Shown: positions 24,112 through 33,286, counted from the first letter of the stretch. The stretch is DNA of 64,000 nt from an uncultured Lachnospira sp. (GCA_910587485.1 CAJUKN010000008.1:62001-126000); one strand, 5' to 3'. A program made the numbers and translations. Notes: generated from the sequence alone by a model not told the origin.

Positions 24112-25368
24112 TTACTTTTTAGGTGTCACCTTCATTAATATAGATTCGATTCGAGATTTGGAAGCTCTTTCTACCATAAATTCAAGATTGTCAATAGAAA
24201 AACGGTCTCCCTTTTTTGGAAAACGGTCTAGTTTTTCAATAATATAGCCTCCAATGGTATCATTATCTACAGATTCAAGCGAGGAACCAATTTCACTGTT
24301 AATATCGTCAAGTTTGTAGGAAGCTGCAATGCGATAGATGTTTTCATCAATTTTTTCAAAGGCTTCCAACTCGTCAATATCATATTCATCACGAATTTCG
24401 CCTACAATTTCTTCAAGTAGGTCTTCTGTTGTAATCATGCCAACACAGGAACCATATTCGTCAAGAACAATAGCAATACTGCTTCTTTTGCGCTGCATCT
24501 GTCCAAACAATTCGGAGGTGTTTTTATTTTCATAGGTAAAAAACGCCTCACGCATAATGGTATTGATATTAAATGCTTGACCTGTAGGCGCAGTTATCAT
24601 ATCTTTAATATTTAAGATACCTATTATGTTGTCAGGATTTTCCTTATATACAGGAAACCTTGAATATTTTGTTTGTTTATATATGTCTACTACTTGAAGA
24701 TAGTCTAAATTGACATCAATAAGGGTCATATCAATTCGAGGTATCATAACATCTTTGGCAGTGGAATCTCCAAAATCAAAGAGATTATTGATAATTTCAT
24801 TTTCCTGAATTTCTATAATACCTTCTTCTTGACTAACTTTTACAAGTGTTCGCAATTCGTCCTCTGTCATAGTCTGTTTATGCGAATTTTTGTTAATACC
24901 AAATAACTTTAAGAATATACCTGAAAGATTATCAATAATATAAATGAAAGGTGTCAACACAATCATAAGTGAATAAATAACAGGTGCATAAAGCAGAGAA
25001 AATTTTTCAGAATGTATAGATGCAGCAGTCTTTGGCGAAATTTCACCAAATATAAGTAGTAATAGGGTAAGGATACCCGTTGATATACCTGTTGCATAGT
25101 TTCCCCATAAGCTTATAACAAGTTCAGTAACTAATGTTGATGCACTCAAGTTGACAATATTATTGCCAATTAATATTGCACTTAACATCTTACCAGAGTC
25201 GCTGATTACCTTGTCAACCGTTTTAGCACGTTTGCTTCCCTCATCAATAAGATTTCGTATCTTAATTTTATTAACGGTGGTTAGTGCAGTTTCAGCAGAC
25301 GAAAAGAATGCTGATAAAATAATTAAAATAATAATGACTATAATCTGTATGATACTGTCCGTATCCAA
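24112..25368 (-). CDS. CNNM/CBS/CorC-HlyC family membrane protein
   Basis: The 418-residue protein has an N-terminal DUF21/CNNM membrane domain (about 1-180; SAFFSSAETALTTVNKIK is the hallmark), a CBS pair (about 200-325; VMIPRIDM and EYGSCVGMITTEDLLEEIVG) and a C-terminal CorC_HlyC domain (about 335-415). Such proteins act in magnesium or cobalt efflux or metal tolerance; the old name hemolysin C is misleading. Translation starts at TTG 25368 with GGAG 10 nt upstream. It is one of only two minus-strand genes here and ends at a perfect terminator. Confidence 0.9.
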   Translation of the reverse strand: MDTDSIIQIIVIIILIILSAFFSSAETALTTVNKIKIRNLIDEGSKRAKTVDKVISDSGKMLSAILIGNNIVNLSASTLVTELVISLWGNYATGISTGILTLLLLIFGEISPKTAASIHSEKFSLLYAPVIYSLMIVLTPFIYIIDNLSGIFLKLFGINKNSHKQTMTEDELRTLVKVSQEEGIIEIQENEIINNLFDFGDSTAKDVMIPRIDMTLIDVNLDYLQVVDIYKQTKYSRFPVYKENPDNIIGILNIKDMITAPTGQAFNINTIMREAFFTYENKNTSELFGQMQRKRSSIAIVLDEYGSCVGMITTEDLLEEIVGEIRDEYDIDELEAFEKIDENIYRIAASYKLDDINSEIGSSLESVDNDTIGGYIIEKLDRFPKKGDRFSIDNLEFMVERASKSRIESILMKVTPKK

Positions 25369-25484
25369 AAAAAACCAACTCCTTTAAAAATATAATGTCA
25401 TAAATATACAAAATAACATATAGGAAGTCAAGACGTCATACATTATGTATAGATTAAAATAATATAAAGTTGGGGAGTATTTTT

Positions 25485-25853
25485 ATGGAAACAAAAGTAT
25501 TAAATGTATCAAAAGCGATTCTTATATCGTATATACTATCAGCAATCGCATTAGTGGTGTTGGCATTTATTATGTATAAGTCTGGTCTTACAAAGTCACA
25601 GGTAGAAATAGGTGTGAAAGTCATTTACTTTATTTCGGCATTTATTGCTGGATTGGTGATTGCATTAAAAGAAAAAAGAAGAAGATTGTTTTGGGGTATG
25701 GCTATGGGAGCCGCCTATATGGCAATTATTATGATTATTTCTTTGATTGTAAATAAAGGAAATATGGAAAATATGGTAAGTATGTTGGTTAATATGGCAA
25801 TATGTATTGTTGGTGGAGGAGTTGGTGCTTTGATATTAGCAGTTAAAAAATAA
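25485..25853 (+). CDS. TIGR04086-type small membrane protein
   Basis: This 122-residue protein has four hydrophobic segments (about 12-33, 44-60, 68-88, 97-118) with a GLVIALKEKRRRLFWGMAMG loop between segments two and three. This is the pattern of the TIGR04086 family found throughout Clostridia, often near preprotein translocase or other housekeeping genes. Function is unknown. ATG 25485 is chosen for the GGGGAG 8 nt before it. It is transcribed divergently from the CorC-like gene. Confidence 0.7.
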   Translation: METKVLNVSKAILISYILSAIALVVLAFIMYKSGLTKSQVEIGVKVIYFISAFIAGLVIALKEKRRRLFWGMAMGAAYMAIIMIISLIVNKGNMENMVSMLVNMAICIVGGGVGALILAVKK

Positions 25854-25943
25854 AAAATTAAAAAAAATAAAGGAAAAAGGAAAAAATTATAGAATTTAAT
25901 ATTTAGGTGTTAATTGGTGTACAAATAGATTGAAAGGAAGATT

Positions 25944-26951
25944 ATGAATATACGACAACAGCAAGAGCAGCATGAACATCAGTATCTTAGCTGCTATGCA
26001 AGTTTTAGTGATAAGTCAAAAGGCAGAGATAAGCAGGAAACACCATGTGATATGAGAACGATTTATCAAAGGGACAGAGACCGAATTATTCACTGTAAAG
26101 CATTTAGAAGATTAAAACATAAAACACAAGTGTTCCTTGCGCCAACAGGAGACCATTATAGAACAAGGCTTACACATACGCTTGAGGTTTCGCAGATTGC
26201 AAGGAGTATTGCAAGAGCATTACGATTAAATGAGGATTTGACAGAGGCTATTGCACTTGCACATGATTTGGGGCATACTCCTTTTGGGCATGCTGGCGAG
26301 CGAACGCTTAGTGAAGTATGCCCATTAGGATTTACACATTCTATGCAAAGCATAAGGGTTGTGGAGGTTTTGGAAAAAGATGGAAAAGGCCTTAATCTTA
26401 CATGGGAAGTAAGAGATGGTATAAAAAACCATAGAACATCAGGTAATCCGTCTACATTAGAAGGGAAAATCGTGCGTTTATCGGATAAAATTGCTTATAT
26501 TAACCATGATATTGATGATGCAATAAGAGCAAAAATATTTAGTGAGAAGGATATCCCTAAAAAATTTACAGATATTCTTGGCAATTCAACAAAAACGAGG
26601 TTAAATACACTGATTAATGATATTGTGACAAATAGTTTAGAAAAAAATGATATTGTTATGTCTGATGAAGTGGGCAAAGCAATGAAAGAGTTAAGAGAGT
26701 TTATGTTTGGCAGTCTTTATATGAATTATACAGCAAAGATTGAAGAAAAAAAGGCATATAAACTTATTAAGGAATTATATATATATTATATGGATAATAT
26801 AAAAGAACTCCCTCCAAATTATAAGAAGCTGATGGATGAGAAGGCGGAAGTTCCAGAAAGGGTGGTGTGTGATTATATTGCAGGTATGAGCGACCAATAT
26901 TGTGTTGCAAAGTTTGAAGAAATATTTGTACCAAACTCATGGAAAGCATAG
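25944..26951 (+). CDS. dgt: Deoxyguanosinetriphosphate triphosphohydrolase-like protein
   Basis: The 335-residue HD-domain protein has RLTHTLEVSQIARSI (first His) and ALAHDLGHTPFGHAGE (HD pair), with the final Asp in SDKIAYINHD. These metal-binding residues cleave dNTPs to nucleosides and triphosphate. Its length fits the short Gram-positive subgroup. It directly precedes dnaG, an arrangement common in Clostridia, and links dNTP control with replication genes. ATG 25944 has GAAAGGAAG upstream. The dnaG start lies 31 bp after its stop. Confidence 0.92.
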   Translation: MNIRQQQEQHEHQYLSCYASFSDKSKGRDKQETPCDMRTIYQRDRDRIIHCKAFRRLKHKTQVFLAPTGDHYRTRLTHTLEVSQIARSIARALRLNEDLTEAIALAHDLGHTPFGHAGERTLSEVCPLGFTHSMQSIRVVEVLEKDGKGLNLTWEVRDGIKNHRTSGNPSTLEGKIVRLSDKIAYINHDIDDAIRAKIFSEKDIPKKFTDILGNSTKTRLNTLINDIVTNSLEKNDIVMSDEVGKAMKELREFMFGSLYMNYTAKIEEKKAYKLIKELYIYYMDNIKELPPNYKKLMDEKAEVPERVVCDYIAGMSDQYCVAKFEEIFVPNSWKA

Positions 26952-26982
26952 TGTTATAGAGTATGTTATTACAGGAGGGAAA

Positions 26983-28728
26983 ATGTATTCAAGAGAAATA
27001 ATCGATGAAGTGATATCGCGCAATGATATTGTAGATGTTATTTCGCGGTATGTAAGTTTAAAAAAGAGTGGCAGCTCATATCAAGGTTTATGTCCATTTC
27101 ATAGTGAAAAATCACCATCGTTTTCTGTTTCACCAACAAGACAGCTCTATCATTGTTTTGGCTGTGGTGTTGGAGGTAATGTTATAACGTTTATGATGGA
27201 ATATGAACATTGCTCCTTTCTTGAGGCAGTCAATGTACTGGCAGAACGAGTGAATATGGAATTGCCAACTACTGGGTATAATCATGATGAAAAGGTAGAA
27301 CGTGATATTAAAGCAAAGCTGTTTGATATTAATAAAGCAGCAGCAGTATTTTATTATAAACAGTTAAGGCAGGAAAATGGAAAAATTGGCATGTCTTATC
27401 TGATAAAAAGAGGATTATCCAATGAGACCATTCACAAGTTTGGTTTAGGATATGCACCGCAAAATGTGTCTTTGTACCGATTTTTAAAAGATAAAGGGTA
27501 TGATGATGACATTCTTAAAGAATCAGGACTGTTTACGTACGAAAGAGGCATTCATGATAAATTTTGGAATCGAGTAATGTTTCCAATTATGGATTATAAT
27601 AATCGTGTAATTGGTTTTGGTGCAAGGGTTATGGGTGATGCAAAACCCAAATATCTAAATTCGCCAGAGACTAAATTATTTGATAAAAGCCGTAATTTAT
27701 ATGGTTTGAATTTTGCTAAGAATTGTGGTAAAAATAATCTTATTATCTGTGAGGGGTATATGGATGTTATAGCACTCCATCAGGCAGGTTTTCATCAAGC
27801 AGTGGCATCGCTTGGAACATCGTTGACATTAGGACAAGCACGGCTGCTAAAACGTTATTCCGATAATATTTTAATAACATATGACAGTGATGAGGCAGGA
27901 GTGAAGGCTGCTTTAAGAGCAATTCCAATACTGAAAGAAGTGGGATTGTCTGTTAAAGTGATTCATATGCAGCCTTATAAAGACCCTGATGAGTTTATTA
28001 AAGCATTGGGTGCAAAGGCATTTCAAGAAAGAATTGACAGGGCAGAAAATAGTTTTATGTATGAAATCGGCATAATTGAGAAAAGATATGACAGAGGGGA
28101 CCCGGAGGCAGAGACAAATTTTGAGAGAGAAGTAGCAGCAAAGCTTGCGCAGTTTCCAGAACGGTTAGAGAGAGAAAATTATACAAAGGCTGTTGCAAAT
28201 CAATATAATATTGATTATGTTGGGTTGATGGAATTGGTTGTCAGTTATGGAAACAGTGTAGGAATCTTATCCAAGACAAAACCAAAGCCTGAAGCGGCGC
28301 CAGTCAAAAAGAAAAGAGAGAGCGGAGTAAGACAAGCTGAAAAGATATTGCTTACATGGATGATGGATAGCAAAGAGATTTTTCAAAAAGTAAGCGTATA
28401 TATTAAACCATCTGATTTTATTGATTCACTTCTTGAAGATGTGGCAACAAAGTTGTACAAACAATATGAAGAAGGACAAGTAAATCCCGCAGCAATTATT
28501 AATACATACGAAACAGAGGAGGAACATAATGAGGTTGCAGCATTATTTTCAGAGGATTTAAATGAGAATTTGAATCATTTTGAGCGCGAAAAAACGCTAA
28601 ATGATATTGTTATGAAGGTTAAAAAAAATAGTATTGAGTATGCTTTAAGTCATACCAATGATGCAAAAGTGCTGCAAGAACTGATGAATCAACAGATTCA
28701 TATTAGTAATATTCATATCACTTTATAA
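26983..28728 (+). CDS. dnaG: DNA primase
   Basis: The 581-residue primase has the N-terminal CHC2 zinc finger (C37, H40, C58, C61), the catalytic core with LIICEGYMDVIALHQAG (TOPRIM glutamate, about 250) and ITYDSDEAG (aspartates), and a C-terminal helicase-binding domain. It makes RNA primers for replication. ATG 26983 is chosen because ACAGGAGGGAAA precedes it; the upstream frame merely runs into dgt. The order dgt-dnaG-rpoD is the clostridial form of the macromolecular synthesis operon, without rpsU. Confidence 0.96.
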   Translation: MYSREIIDEVISRNDIVDVISRYVSLKKSGSSYQGLCPFHSEKSPSFSVSPTRQLYHCFGCGVGGNVITFMMEYEHCSFLEAVNVLAERVNMELPTTGYNHDEKVERDIKAKLFDINKAAAVFYYKQLRQENGKIGMSYLIKRGLSNETIHKFGLGYAPQNVSLYRFLKDKGYDDDILKESGLFTYERGIHDKFWNRVMFPIMDYNNRVIGFGARVMGDAKPKYLNSPETKLFDKSRNLYGLNFAKNCGKNNLIICEGYMDVIALHQAGFHQAVASLGTSLTLGQARLLKRYSDNILITYDSDEAGVKAALRAIPILKEVGLSVKVIHMQPYKDPDEFIKALGAKAFQERIDRAENSFMYEIGIIEKRYDRGDPEAETNFEREVAAKLAQFPERLERENYTKAVANQYNIDYVGLMELVVSYGNSVGILSKTKPKPEAAPVKKKRESGVRQAEKILLTWMMDSKEIFQKVSVYIKPSDFIDSLLEDVATKLYKQYEEGQVNPAAIINTYETEEEHNEVAALFSEDLNENLNHFEREKTLNDIVMKVKKNSIEYALSHTNDAKVLQELMNQQIHISNIHITL

Positions 28729-28827
28729 TATATAAAAAATGTATTAGTAATCGTTGTTGTGATATTATATCGTGCAATTGTTAAGTATCGAATATATGTG
28801 AAAAGAAATGGAAGGATGGATTAGACC

Positions 28828-30138
28828 ATGGCAAAAACAAAGGAAAATAAGGAAAGTAAGAATAAGAATATGAAAGGCACAAGAAAGGAAAAAGTGTCCA
28901 TGCAGGAAAATAACACAAATAGCACAAAGAAGTCATCTAAAACAGCGCGAGAAGGAAAAGACATAAAGGATGAGATAGACTTAGAAGAAATGGAATTAGA
29001 TAAAGAACAAGAAGCGCAAAAATTAGAAGAACAAAGGATGCAAGAGCAAATTGCAAAGTTTGAGGAGAAATGCAAAGGGCTTTTGATGTTGGCAAAGAAA
29101 AAGAAGAATGTGTTAGATTACCAAGAGATAATGGCATATTTTCTGGATACAGACTTTGAAGCTGATAAGATGGAAAAAGTCTTTGAATTTTTGGAAGTAA
29201 ATAATGTTGATGTCAAAATGTCTGAAGATGAAGTTGATGAGGACGACATTATATTAGATGCTGAAGAAATTAATATTGAAAAAATTGACCTTTCTGTTCC
29301 AGATGGCATTGGACTTGAAGACCCTGTTAGAATGTATCTAAAAGAAATTGGCAAAGTGCCGCTTTTATCAGCAGAGGAAGAAATTGAATTTGCAAAGCAG
29401 ATGGAGCAAGGCAATGAGATGGCAAAAAAACGTCTTGCGGAAGCGAATTTAAGACTGGTGGTAAGTATTGCAAAACGATATGTAGGAAGAGGTATGTTGT
29501 TTCTTGACCTAATTCAAGAGGGAAACCTTGGACTGATTAAAGCTGTGGAAAAGTTTGATTACAGAAAAGGTTATAAATTCAGCACTTATGCAACATGGTG
29601 GATAAGACAAGCAATCACAAGAGCGATTGCAGACCAAGCAAGAACAATCAGGATTCCAGTTCATATGGTAGAGACTATTAATAAATTGGTGCGTGTGTCA
29701 AGACAGCTTCTTCAAGAGTTAGGAAGAGAGCCTTCACCTGAAGAAATTGCAGAGGCTATGGATATTCCTGTAGAGAGAGTGCGTGAGATTCAAAAGATTT
29801 CTCAAGAACCTGTATCATTAGAGACCCCAATAGGCGAGGAGGAAGACAGCCATTTGGGTGATTTTATTCAAGATGATAATGTTCCAGTGCCTGCCGATGC
29901 TGCTGCCTCAACACTTCTTAAAGAACAACTTGTTGAAGTACTCAGCACACTTACAGAGAGAGAACAAAAGGTTTTAAGATTGCGTTTTGGCATGGACGAT
30001 GGCAGAGCCAGAACCCTAGAAGAGGTTGGAAAAGAATTTAATGTAACAAGGGAGCGTATCAGGCAGATAGAAGCAAAAGCGTTAAGAAAGTTAAGACACC
30101 CAAGCAGAAGCCGTAAATTAAAGGATTATCTTGATTAA
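28828..30138 (+). CDS. rpoD: RNA polymerase primary sigma factor
   Basis: The 436-residue sigma-70 has a lysine/glutamate-rich N-terminal extension (1-85), a region 1.1-like part, then region 1.2 (PVRMYLKEIGKVPLLS), region 2 (RLVVSIAKRYVGRGMLFLDL and FSTYATWWIRQAI), region 3 and region 4 (EVGKEFNVTRERIRQIEAKA). It directs RNA polymerase to housekeeping promoters. The C-terminus KLKDYLD is encoded by the first of three tandem 39-bp units that continue past the stop codon. ATG 28828 follows GGAAGGATGGA. Confidence 0.97.
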   Translation: MAKTKENKESKNKNMKGTRKEKVSMQENNTNSTKKSSKTAREGKDIKDEIDLEEMELDKEQEAQKLEEQRMQEQIAKFEEKCKGLLMLAKKKKNVLDYQEIMAYFLDTDFEADKMEKVFEFLEVNNVDVKMSEDEVDEDDIILDAEEINIEKIDLSVPDGIGLEDPVRMYLKEIGKVPLLSAEEEIEFAKQMEQGNEMAKKRLAEANLRLVVSIAKRYVGRGMLFLDLIQEGNLGLIKAVEKFDYRKGYKFSTYATWWIRQAITRAIADQARTIRIPVHMVETINKLVRVSRQLLQELGREPSPEEIAEAMDIPVERVREIQKISQEPVSLETPIGEEEDSHLGDFIQDDNVPVPADAAASTLLKEQLVEVLSTLTEREQKVLRLRFGMDDGRARTLEEVGKEFNVTRERIRQIEAKALRKLRHPSRSRKLKDYLD

Positions 30139-30230
30139 TAGGTAAGAACGTATAAATTAAAGGATTATGTTGATTGTTAAGTAAGAAGTTGCAAATTAAA
30201 AGATTACCTTAATGAATAAACAAATGGGAG
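30115..30230 (+). repeat. Tandem 39-bp repeats of the rpoD 3' end
   Basis: AAATTAAAGGATTA starts at 30115 (inside rpoD), 30154 and 30193 (variant AAATTAAAAGATTA), with an exact 39-bp (13-codon) period. Read in the rpoD frame, each unit encodes KLKDY followed by LD, VD or LN and a stop. The second and third units lie after the rpoD stop codon. They look like slipped duplications of the gene's tail, now diverging. Confidence 0.8.
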
Positions 30231-30236
30231 AAATTG

Positions 30237-30989
30237 GTGAAGGATTATAAATTATCAGACCGCCTTTTGCTTGTTGCTGATTGGGTAAAACCTAAAAGTG
30301 TTGTTGCAGATATTGGTACAGACCATGCGTATTTGCCCATACATTTGGCGTTGCAAGATATTTGCAGCAAAGCAATTGCCCTTGATATAAGAAAGAAGCC
30401 ATTGGAGAGAGCAAAAGAAAATATTAATCAGTTCAATGTATGGGATAGAGTTGAAATACGATTGTCCGATGGAATGGACAAGCTTTTGCCAATGGAAGCG
30501 GATGTTGTGACAATATGTGGCATGGGTGGAAAATTAATGATGGACATATTGGAGAAAGGAAGAAAAAAAGTGGATAGCACAACACAGCTTCTTTTATCTC
30601 CGCAGTCTGAACTTCGATTGTTTCGCATATTTTTATATGAAAATGGAATACAGGTGCTTCGTGAGAATATGATTAAAGAGGATAACCAATTTTATGTTCT
30701 TATGGATTGTAGATGGGATACAGTCGAAAAAAAACAAAAGAAAACAAATTCTCAATCGTATTCAGATATAGAGGAAATGAATTTTCGATATGGGGAATAT
30801 CTTTTACAGAGTAAAAATAGTATTCTTAAAGAGTTGCTAGAGCGAGACAAGATGGTTTGTTTAGGTGTGTTAAAACAAGTGATAAAGGTTCGTAATTTAA
30901 AGAACGTTGATGTGGCTAAAGTAGAACAAAGAATACAACAGCTTCACAGGGATATTAAAATTATAGATATGGCAATAGATAAATTTTGA
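30237..30989 (+). CDS. trmK: tRNA (adenine(22)-N1)-methyltransferase TrmK
   Basis: The 250-residue Rossmann methyltransferase has motif I VVADIGTDHAYLPIHL, ALDIRKKPLERA (SAM ribose contact), ICGMGGKLMMDIL (motif IV) and LLLSPQSELRLFR, all typical of TrmK/YqfN. It methylates A22 of tRNAs. GTG 30237 is preferred over TTG 30234 because GGGAG lies 6 nt upstream. It follows rpoD as in most Firmicutes. The C-terminal coiled coil (about 170-250) is as expected. Confidence 0.9.
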   Translation: MKDYKLSDRLLLVADWVKPKSVVADIGTDHAYLPIHLALQDICSKAIALDIRKKPLERAKENINQFNVWDRVEIRLSDGMDKLLPMEADVVTICGMGGKLMMDILEKGRKKVDSTTQLLLSPQSELRLFRIFLYENGIQVLRENMIKEDNQFYVLMDCRWDTVEKKQKKTNSQSYSDIEEMNFRYGEYLLQSKNSILKELLERDKMVCLGVLKQVIKVRNLKNVDVAKVEQRIQQLHRDIKIIDMAIDKF

Positions 30990-31008
30990 TAGAAAAGGGT
31001 GGTACAAA

Positions 31009-32622
31009 ATGGGGAAAAAATTGACACAGATTGTAAAAGAGGCACAAAATGATTATTTGGGAAGAATTATTCTTGTAAAAATAAATGGTAAACTTTCAGA
31101 AATAAGGGATATGGAAATAACCGATGAAGAGATAGAATTTGTCACTACAGATACATCACTCGGAAATGAAGTTTACAAAAGAAGTGTATTGTTTATGATG
31201 TTAAAAGCAATCCATGATATTGATATAGACAATAAAATTTGTAATGTTAAAGTAGAGTATTCTATAAGTAAAGGATTGTATTGTGTGATTGATGGGGATA
31301 TCACAGTCAATTATGATTTTCTTGAAAAAGTAAAAAAGCGTATGAAAGAAATTGTTATTGCTGATATGCCAATAACAAAGACTTCTATGAGAACATCAGA
31401 GGCAATTAAATTATTTGAACAACATCATATGAAAGATAAGACAAAATTATTTAAATATCGCAGGAGTTCAAATATTAATATCTATAATTTAGATGGATAT
31501 ATGGATTATTGTTATGGATATATGGCATATTCAACAGGTATATTGACTGTTTATGACTTATTTACATATGATAGTGGATTTGTATTGCAGCTTCCTGTAA
31601 AAAAAGCACCAGAAAGTGTCCCAGAATTTGCACCGCCTGCCAAGTTGTTTGGCGTCTTAAAAGAGTCAACAGAATGGGCAAATATGCTGGATTTACACAC
31701 GGTAGGCTCATTAAATGAACATATCTGCAAAGGAGATATGGGGCTGCTTATGCTTGCAAATGAGGCATTGCAGGAACAAAAGATTTATGAGATTGTCCAA
31801 AAAATTGAATCAAAACATGATGTAAAATTTATTATGATAGCAGGACCATCTTCCTCAGGAAAGACTACATTTTCTCATCGATTGTCTATTCAGCTTATGG
31901 CAAAAGGATACAAACCACATCCAATAGCAGTTGATGATTACTTTGTTGAGCGAGAGGAGACGCCTCTTGATGAAGATGGCAATTACAATTTTGAAGATTT
32001 ACATGCGATTGACATTGAGTTGTTTAACCGTCAAATGAATATGCTGCTTGCTGGTGAAGATGTTGATATGCCAACCTTTAATTTTAAGACAGGTAAGAAA
32101 GAATATAATGGTAAGAGGCTTCAGCTTGGAGAGGAGGATATTCTTGTTATTGAAGGCATCCATTGTCTAAATGATGAGTTGTCTTATGCATTGCCATTAG
32201 AAAGTAAATTTAAAATTTATATCAGTGCATTGACACAGTTAAATATTGATGAACACAATCGTGTTGCAACTACAGACGGACGATTGATACGACGTATGGT
32301 CAGGGATTTTAGGACACGAGGTGCATCTGCAAAAAGGACGCTTTCTATGTGGGATTCGGTAAGGCGCGGCGAAGAAAATAACATTTTTCCATATCAGGAA
32401 CAGGCAGATGTGATGTTTAATTCTTCGCTTGCTTATGAAATTTCTGTATTAAAACCATATATTGAACCATTGTTGTTTTCAATAGGAGAACATGAGCCTG
32501 AATATCAAGAGGCAAAGAGGCTGTTAAAATTTTTAGATTATTTTTTGCCATGTCAGACGGAGTTTATACCAGTCAATTCGATATTAAGAGAATTTGTCGG
32601 CGGTGGATGTTTTAAGGTGTAA
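31009..32622 (+). CDS. Nucleoside (uridine) kinase-like protein with N-terminal ThrRS-like extension
   Basis: This 537-residue protein has an N-terminal region related to the TGS/editing part of threonyl-tRNA synthetase (about 1-270; HTVGSLNEHI), followed by a P-loop kinase domain of the uridine kinase/phosphoribulokinase family (Walker A GPSSSGKTT at about 286, IAVDDYFVEREETP, VIEGIHCLND). Such fusions are common in Clostridia; the phosphate acceptor is usually given as a nucleoside but has not been settled. ATG 31009 follows AAGGGTGG. A structured hairpin region follows the gene. Confidence 0.85.
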   Translation: MGKKLTQIVKEAQNDYLGRIILVKINGKLSEIRDMEITDEEIEFVTTDTSLGNEVYKRSVLFMMLKAIHDIDIDNKICNVKVEYSISKGLYCVIDGDITVNYDFLEKVKKRMKEIVIADMPITKTSMRTSEAIKLFEQHHMKDKTKLFKYRRSSNINIYNLDGYMDYCYGYMAYSTGILTVYDLFTYDSGFVLQLPVKKAPESVPEFAPPAKLFGVLKESTEWANMLDLHTVGSLNEHICKGDMGLLMLANEALQEQKIYEIVQKIESKHDVKFIMIAGPSSSGKTTFSHRLSIQLMAKGYKPHPIAVDDYFVEREETPLDEDGNYNFEDLHAIDIELFNRQMNMLLAGEDVDMPTFNFKTGKKEYNGKRLQLGEEDILVIEGIHCLNDELSYALPLESKFKIYISALTQLNIDEHNRVATTDGRLIRRMVRDFRTRGASAKRTLSMWDSVRRGEENNIFPYQEQADVMFNSSLAYEISVLKPYIEPLLFSIGEHEPEYQEAKRLLKFLDYFLPCQTEFIPVNSILREFVGGGCFKV

Positions 32623-32664
32623 GATATTTTACAAATGAACGTATCATAATTGAATCTTATTGAG

Positions 32665-32713
32665 GAAGTCCCTCTTCACTTTAATGCCATAAAGGCATAA
32701 GTGGGGGACTTGT
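32665..32713 (+). other. Interrupted hairpin after the nucleoside kinase gene
   Basis: AAGTCCC near 32669 pairs with GGGACTT near 32706, with inner pairs CACTT/AAGTG and ATGCC/GGCAT. No clear T tract follows, so termination is uncertain. Confidence 0.45.
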
Positions 32714-32740
32714 GTTGTGATAGCAGATAGGTGGTTATGA

Positions 32741-32780
32741 GCAAGTAGCGTAGCGGATTGCGAATATCTGCTTTGACCAT
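32741..32780 (+). repeat. Dispersed intergenic repeat family A (copy B)
   Basis: The 40 bp match the copy at 20511-20550 at 37 positions, with GCGAATATCTGC in place of the palindrome GCGAATATTCGC. It sits upstream of the toxin locus promoter. Confidence 0.75.
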
Positions 32781-32858
32781 TATTAGAAACGTTTTTGCTT
32801 CTATACAGTTGTAATGATTTTATAAAAATATAAATGATTGAACATGTGATAAAACAGC

Positions 32859-32887
32859 TTGCTGTATAGTTATGATTGTGTTATATT
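32859..32887 (+). promoter_or_regulatory. Promoter of the type I toxin mRNA
   Basis: -35 TTGCTG (32859-32864) and -10 TATATT (32882-32887) are spaced by 17 bp. The start of transcription would be near 32894, placing the long-range pairing segment (32896 onward) at the very 5' end of the RNA. Confidence 0.55.
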
Positions 32888-32895
32888 GTCAATGT

Positions 32896-32974
32896 GGGAA
32901 ACCATAGAGCCATAGGCGGCTTTATCCTCTTTTTAGGAGGGTAAAAAAGACCCTCCAGACGAAAGAAAGGAGGG
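32896..32974 (+). promoter_or_regulatory. Structured 5' leader sequestering the toxin ribosome-binding site
   Basis: GGAGGGT (32936-32942) pairs with ACCCTCC (32950-32956). The same ACCCTCC could pair instead with the toxin Shine-Dalgarno GGAGGG (32969-32974), so two exclusive structures are possible. Segments 32896-32906 and 32915-32929 are complementary to the 3' end of the transcript (33134-33160) with one mismatch, some G-U pairs and a bulge. Confidence 0.6.
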
Positions 32975-32978
32975 CGAT

Positions 32979-33071
32979 ATGATGATTACATATTCAGAGC
33001 TTATTCAGACTGGTATTTTCATTGTTGCCCTTGTAAGTTTGTGTCATACAATCTTTAAGGGAAAAAAGTAG
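32979..33071 (+). CDS. Small hydrophobic toxin (putative holin-like, type I toxin family)
   Basis: The 30-residue peptide MMITYSELIQTGIFIVALVS... has one transmembrane helix and a basic KGKK end. This is the pattern of the holin-like/TxpA-BsrG-type toxins of Firmicutes (M-TY-ALxxM-x-F-x-x-F-IIALLT). Such peptides damage the membrane when made, and translation is blocked by an overlapping antisense RNA and by mRNA folding. The second ATG (32982) may be the real start; GGAGGG lies 4-7 nt upstream. I could not identify the antisense promoter with confidence. Confidence 0.65.
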   Translation: MMITYSELIQTGIFIVALVSLCHTIFKGKK

Positions 33072-33073
33072 CC

Positions 33074-33099
33074 GCCAACTACTGCGAATAGTTGACGAC
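33074..33099. other. Hairpin following the toxin gene
   Basis: CGCCAACTA and TAGTTGACG pair (one mismatch) around CTGCGAA directly after the toxin stop codon. It may belong to the antisense RNA overlap region. Confidence 0.4.
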
Positions 33100-33134
33100 T
33101 TGGCATTGTAAAATGTCATAGTTTATTGTTTTCG

Positions 33135-33165
33135 AGGGTAGAGCCGCTTTATGGCTTCCCTTTTT
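33135..33165 (+). terminator. Terminator of the toxin mRNA, also long-range pairing partner
   Basis: AGGG-TA-GAGCC and GGCT-TC-CCT form the stem, and TTTTT follows. The same sequence is complementary to the 5' leader of the toxin RNA. Confidence 0.65.
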
Positions 33166-33286
33166 GTATGTTTACTATATCATATAGAATAGAAAGATTC
33201 AATAAAAAGTTAAAATTATTTGTTAAAAGAAAAAATATTTTTAAAATCATATATATATTTAATATATAAAAATTTAGATAAGGATA

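Noticed and set aside
26902..26982. 27-residue N-terminal extension of DnaG
   Set aside because: It overlaps dgt and lacks a ribosome-binding site; ATG 26983 follows AGGAGGG and gives the normal primase N-terminus.
32979..33071. Prophage remnant, suggested by a holin-like peptide
   Set aside because: No other phage gene is nearby; the structured RNA around the peptide fits a chromosomal type I toxin better.
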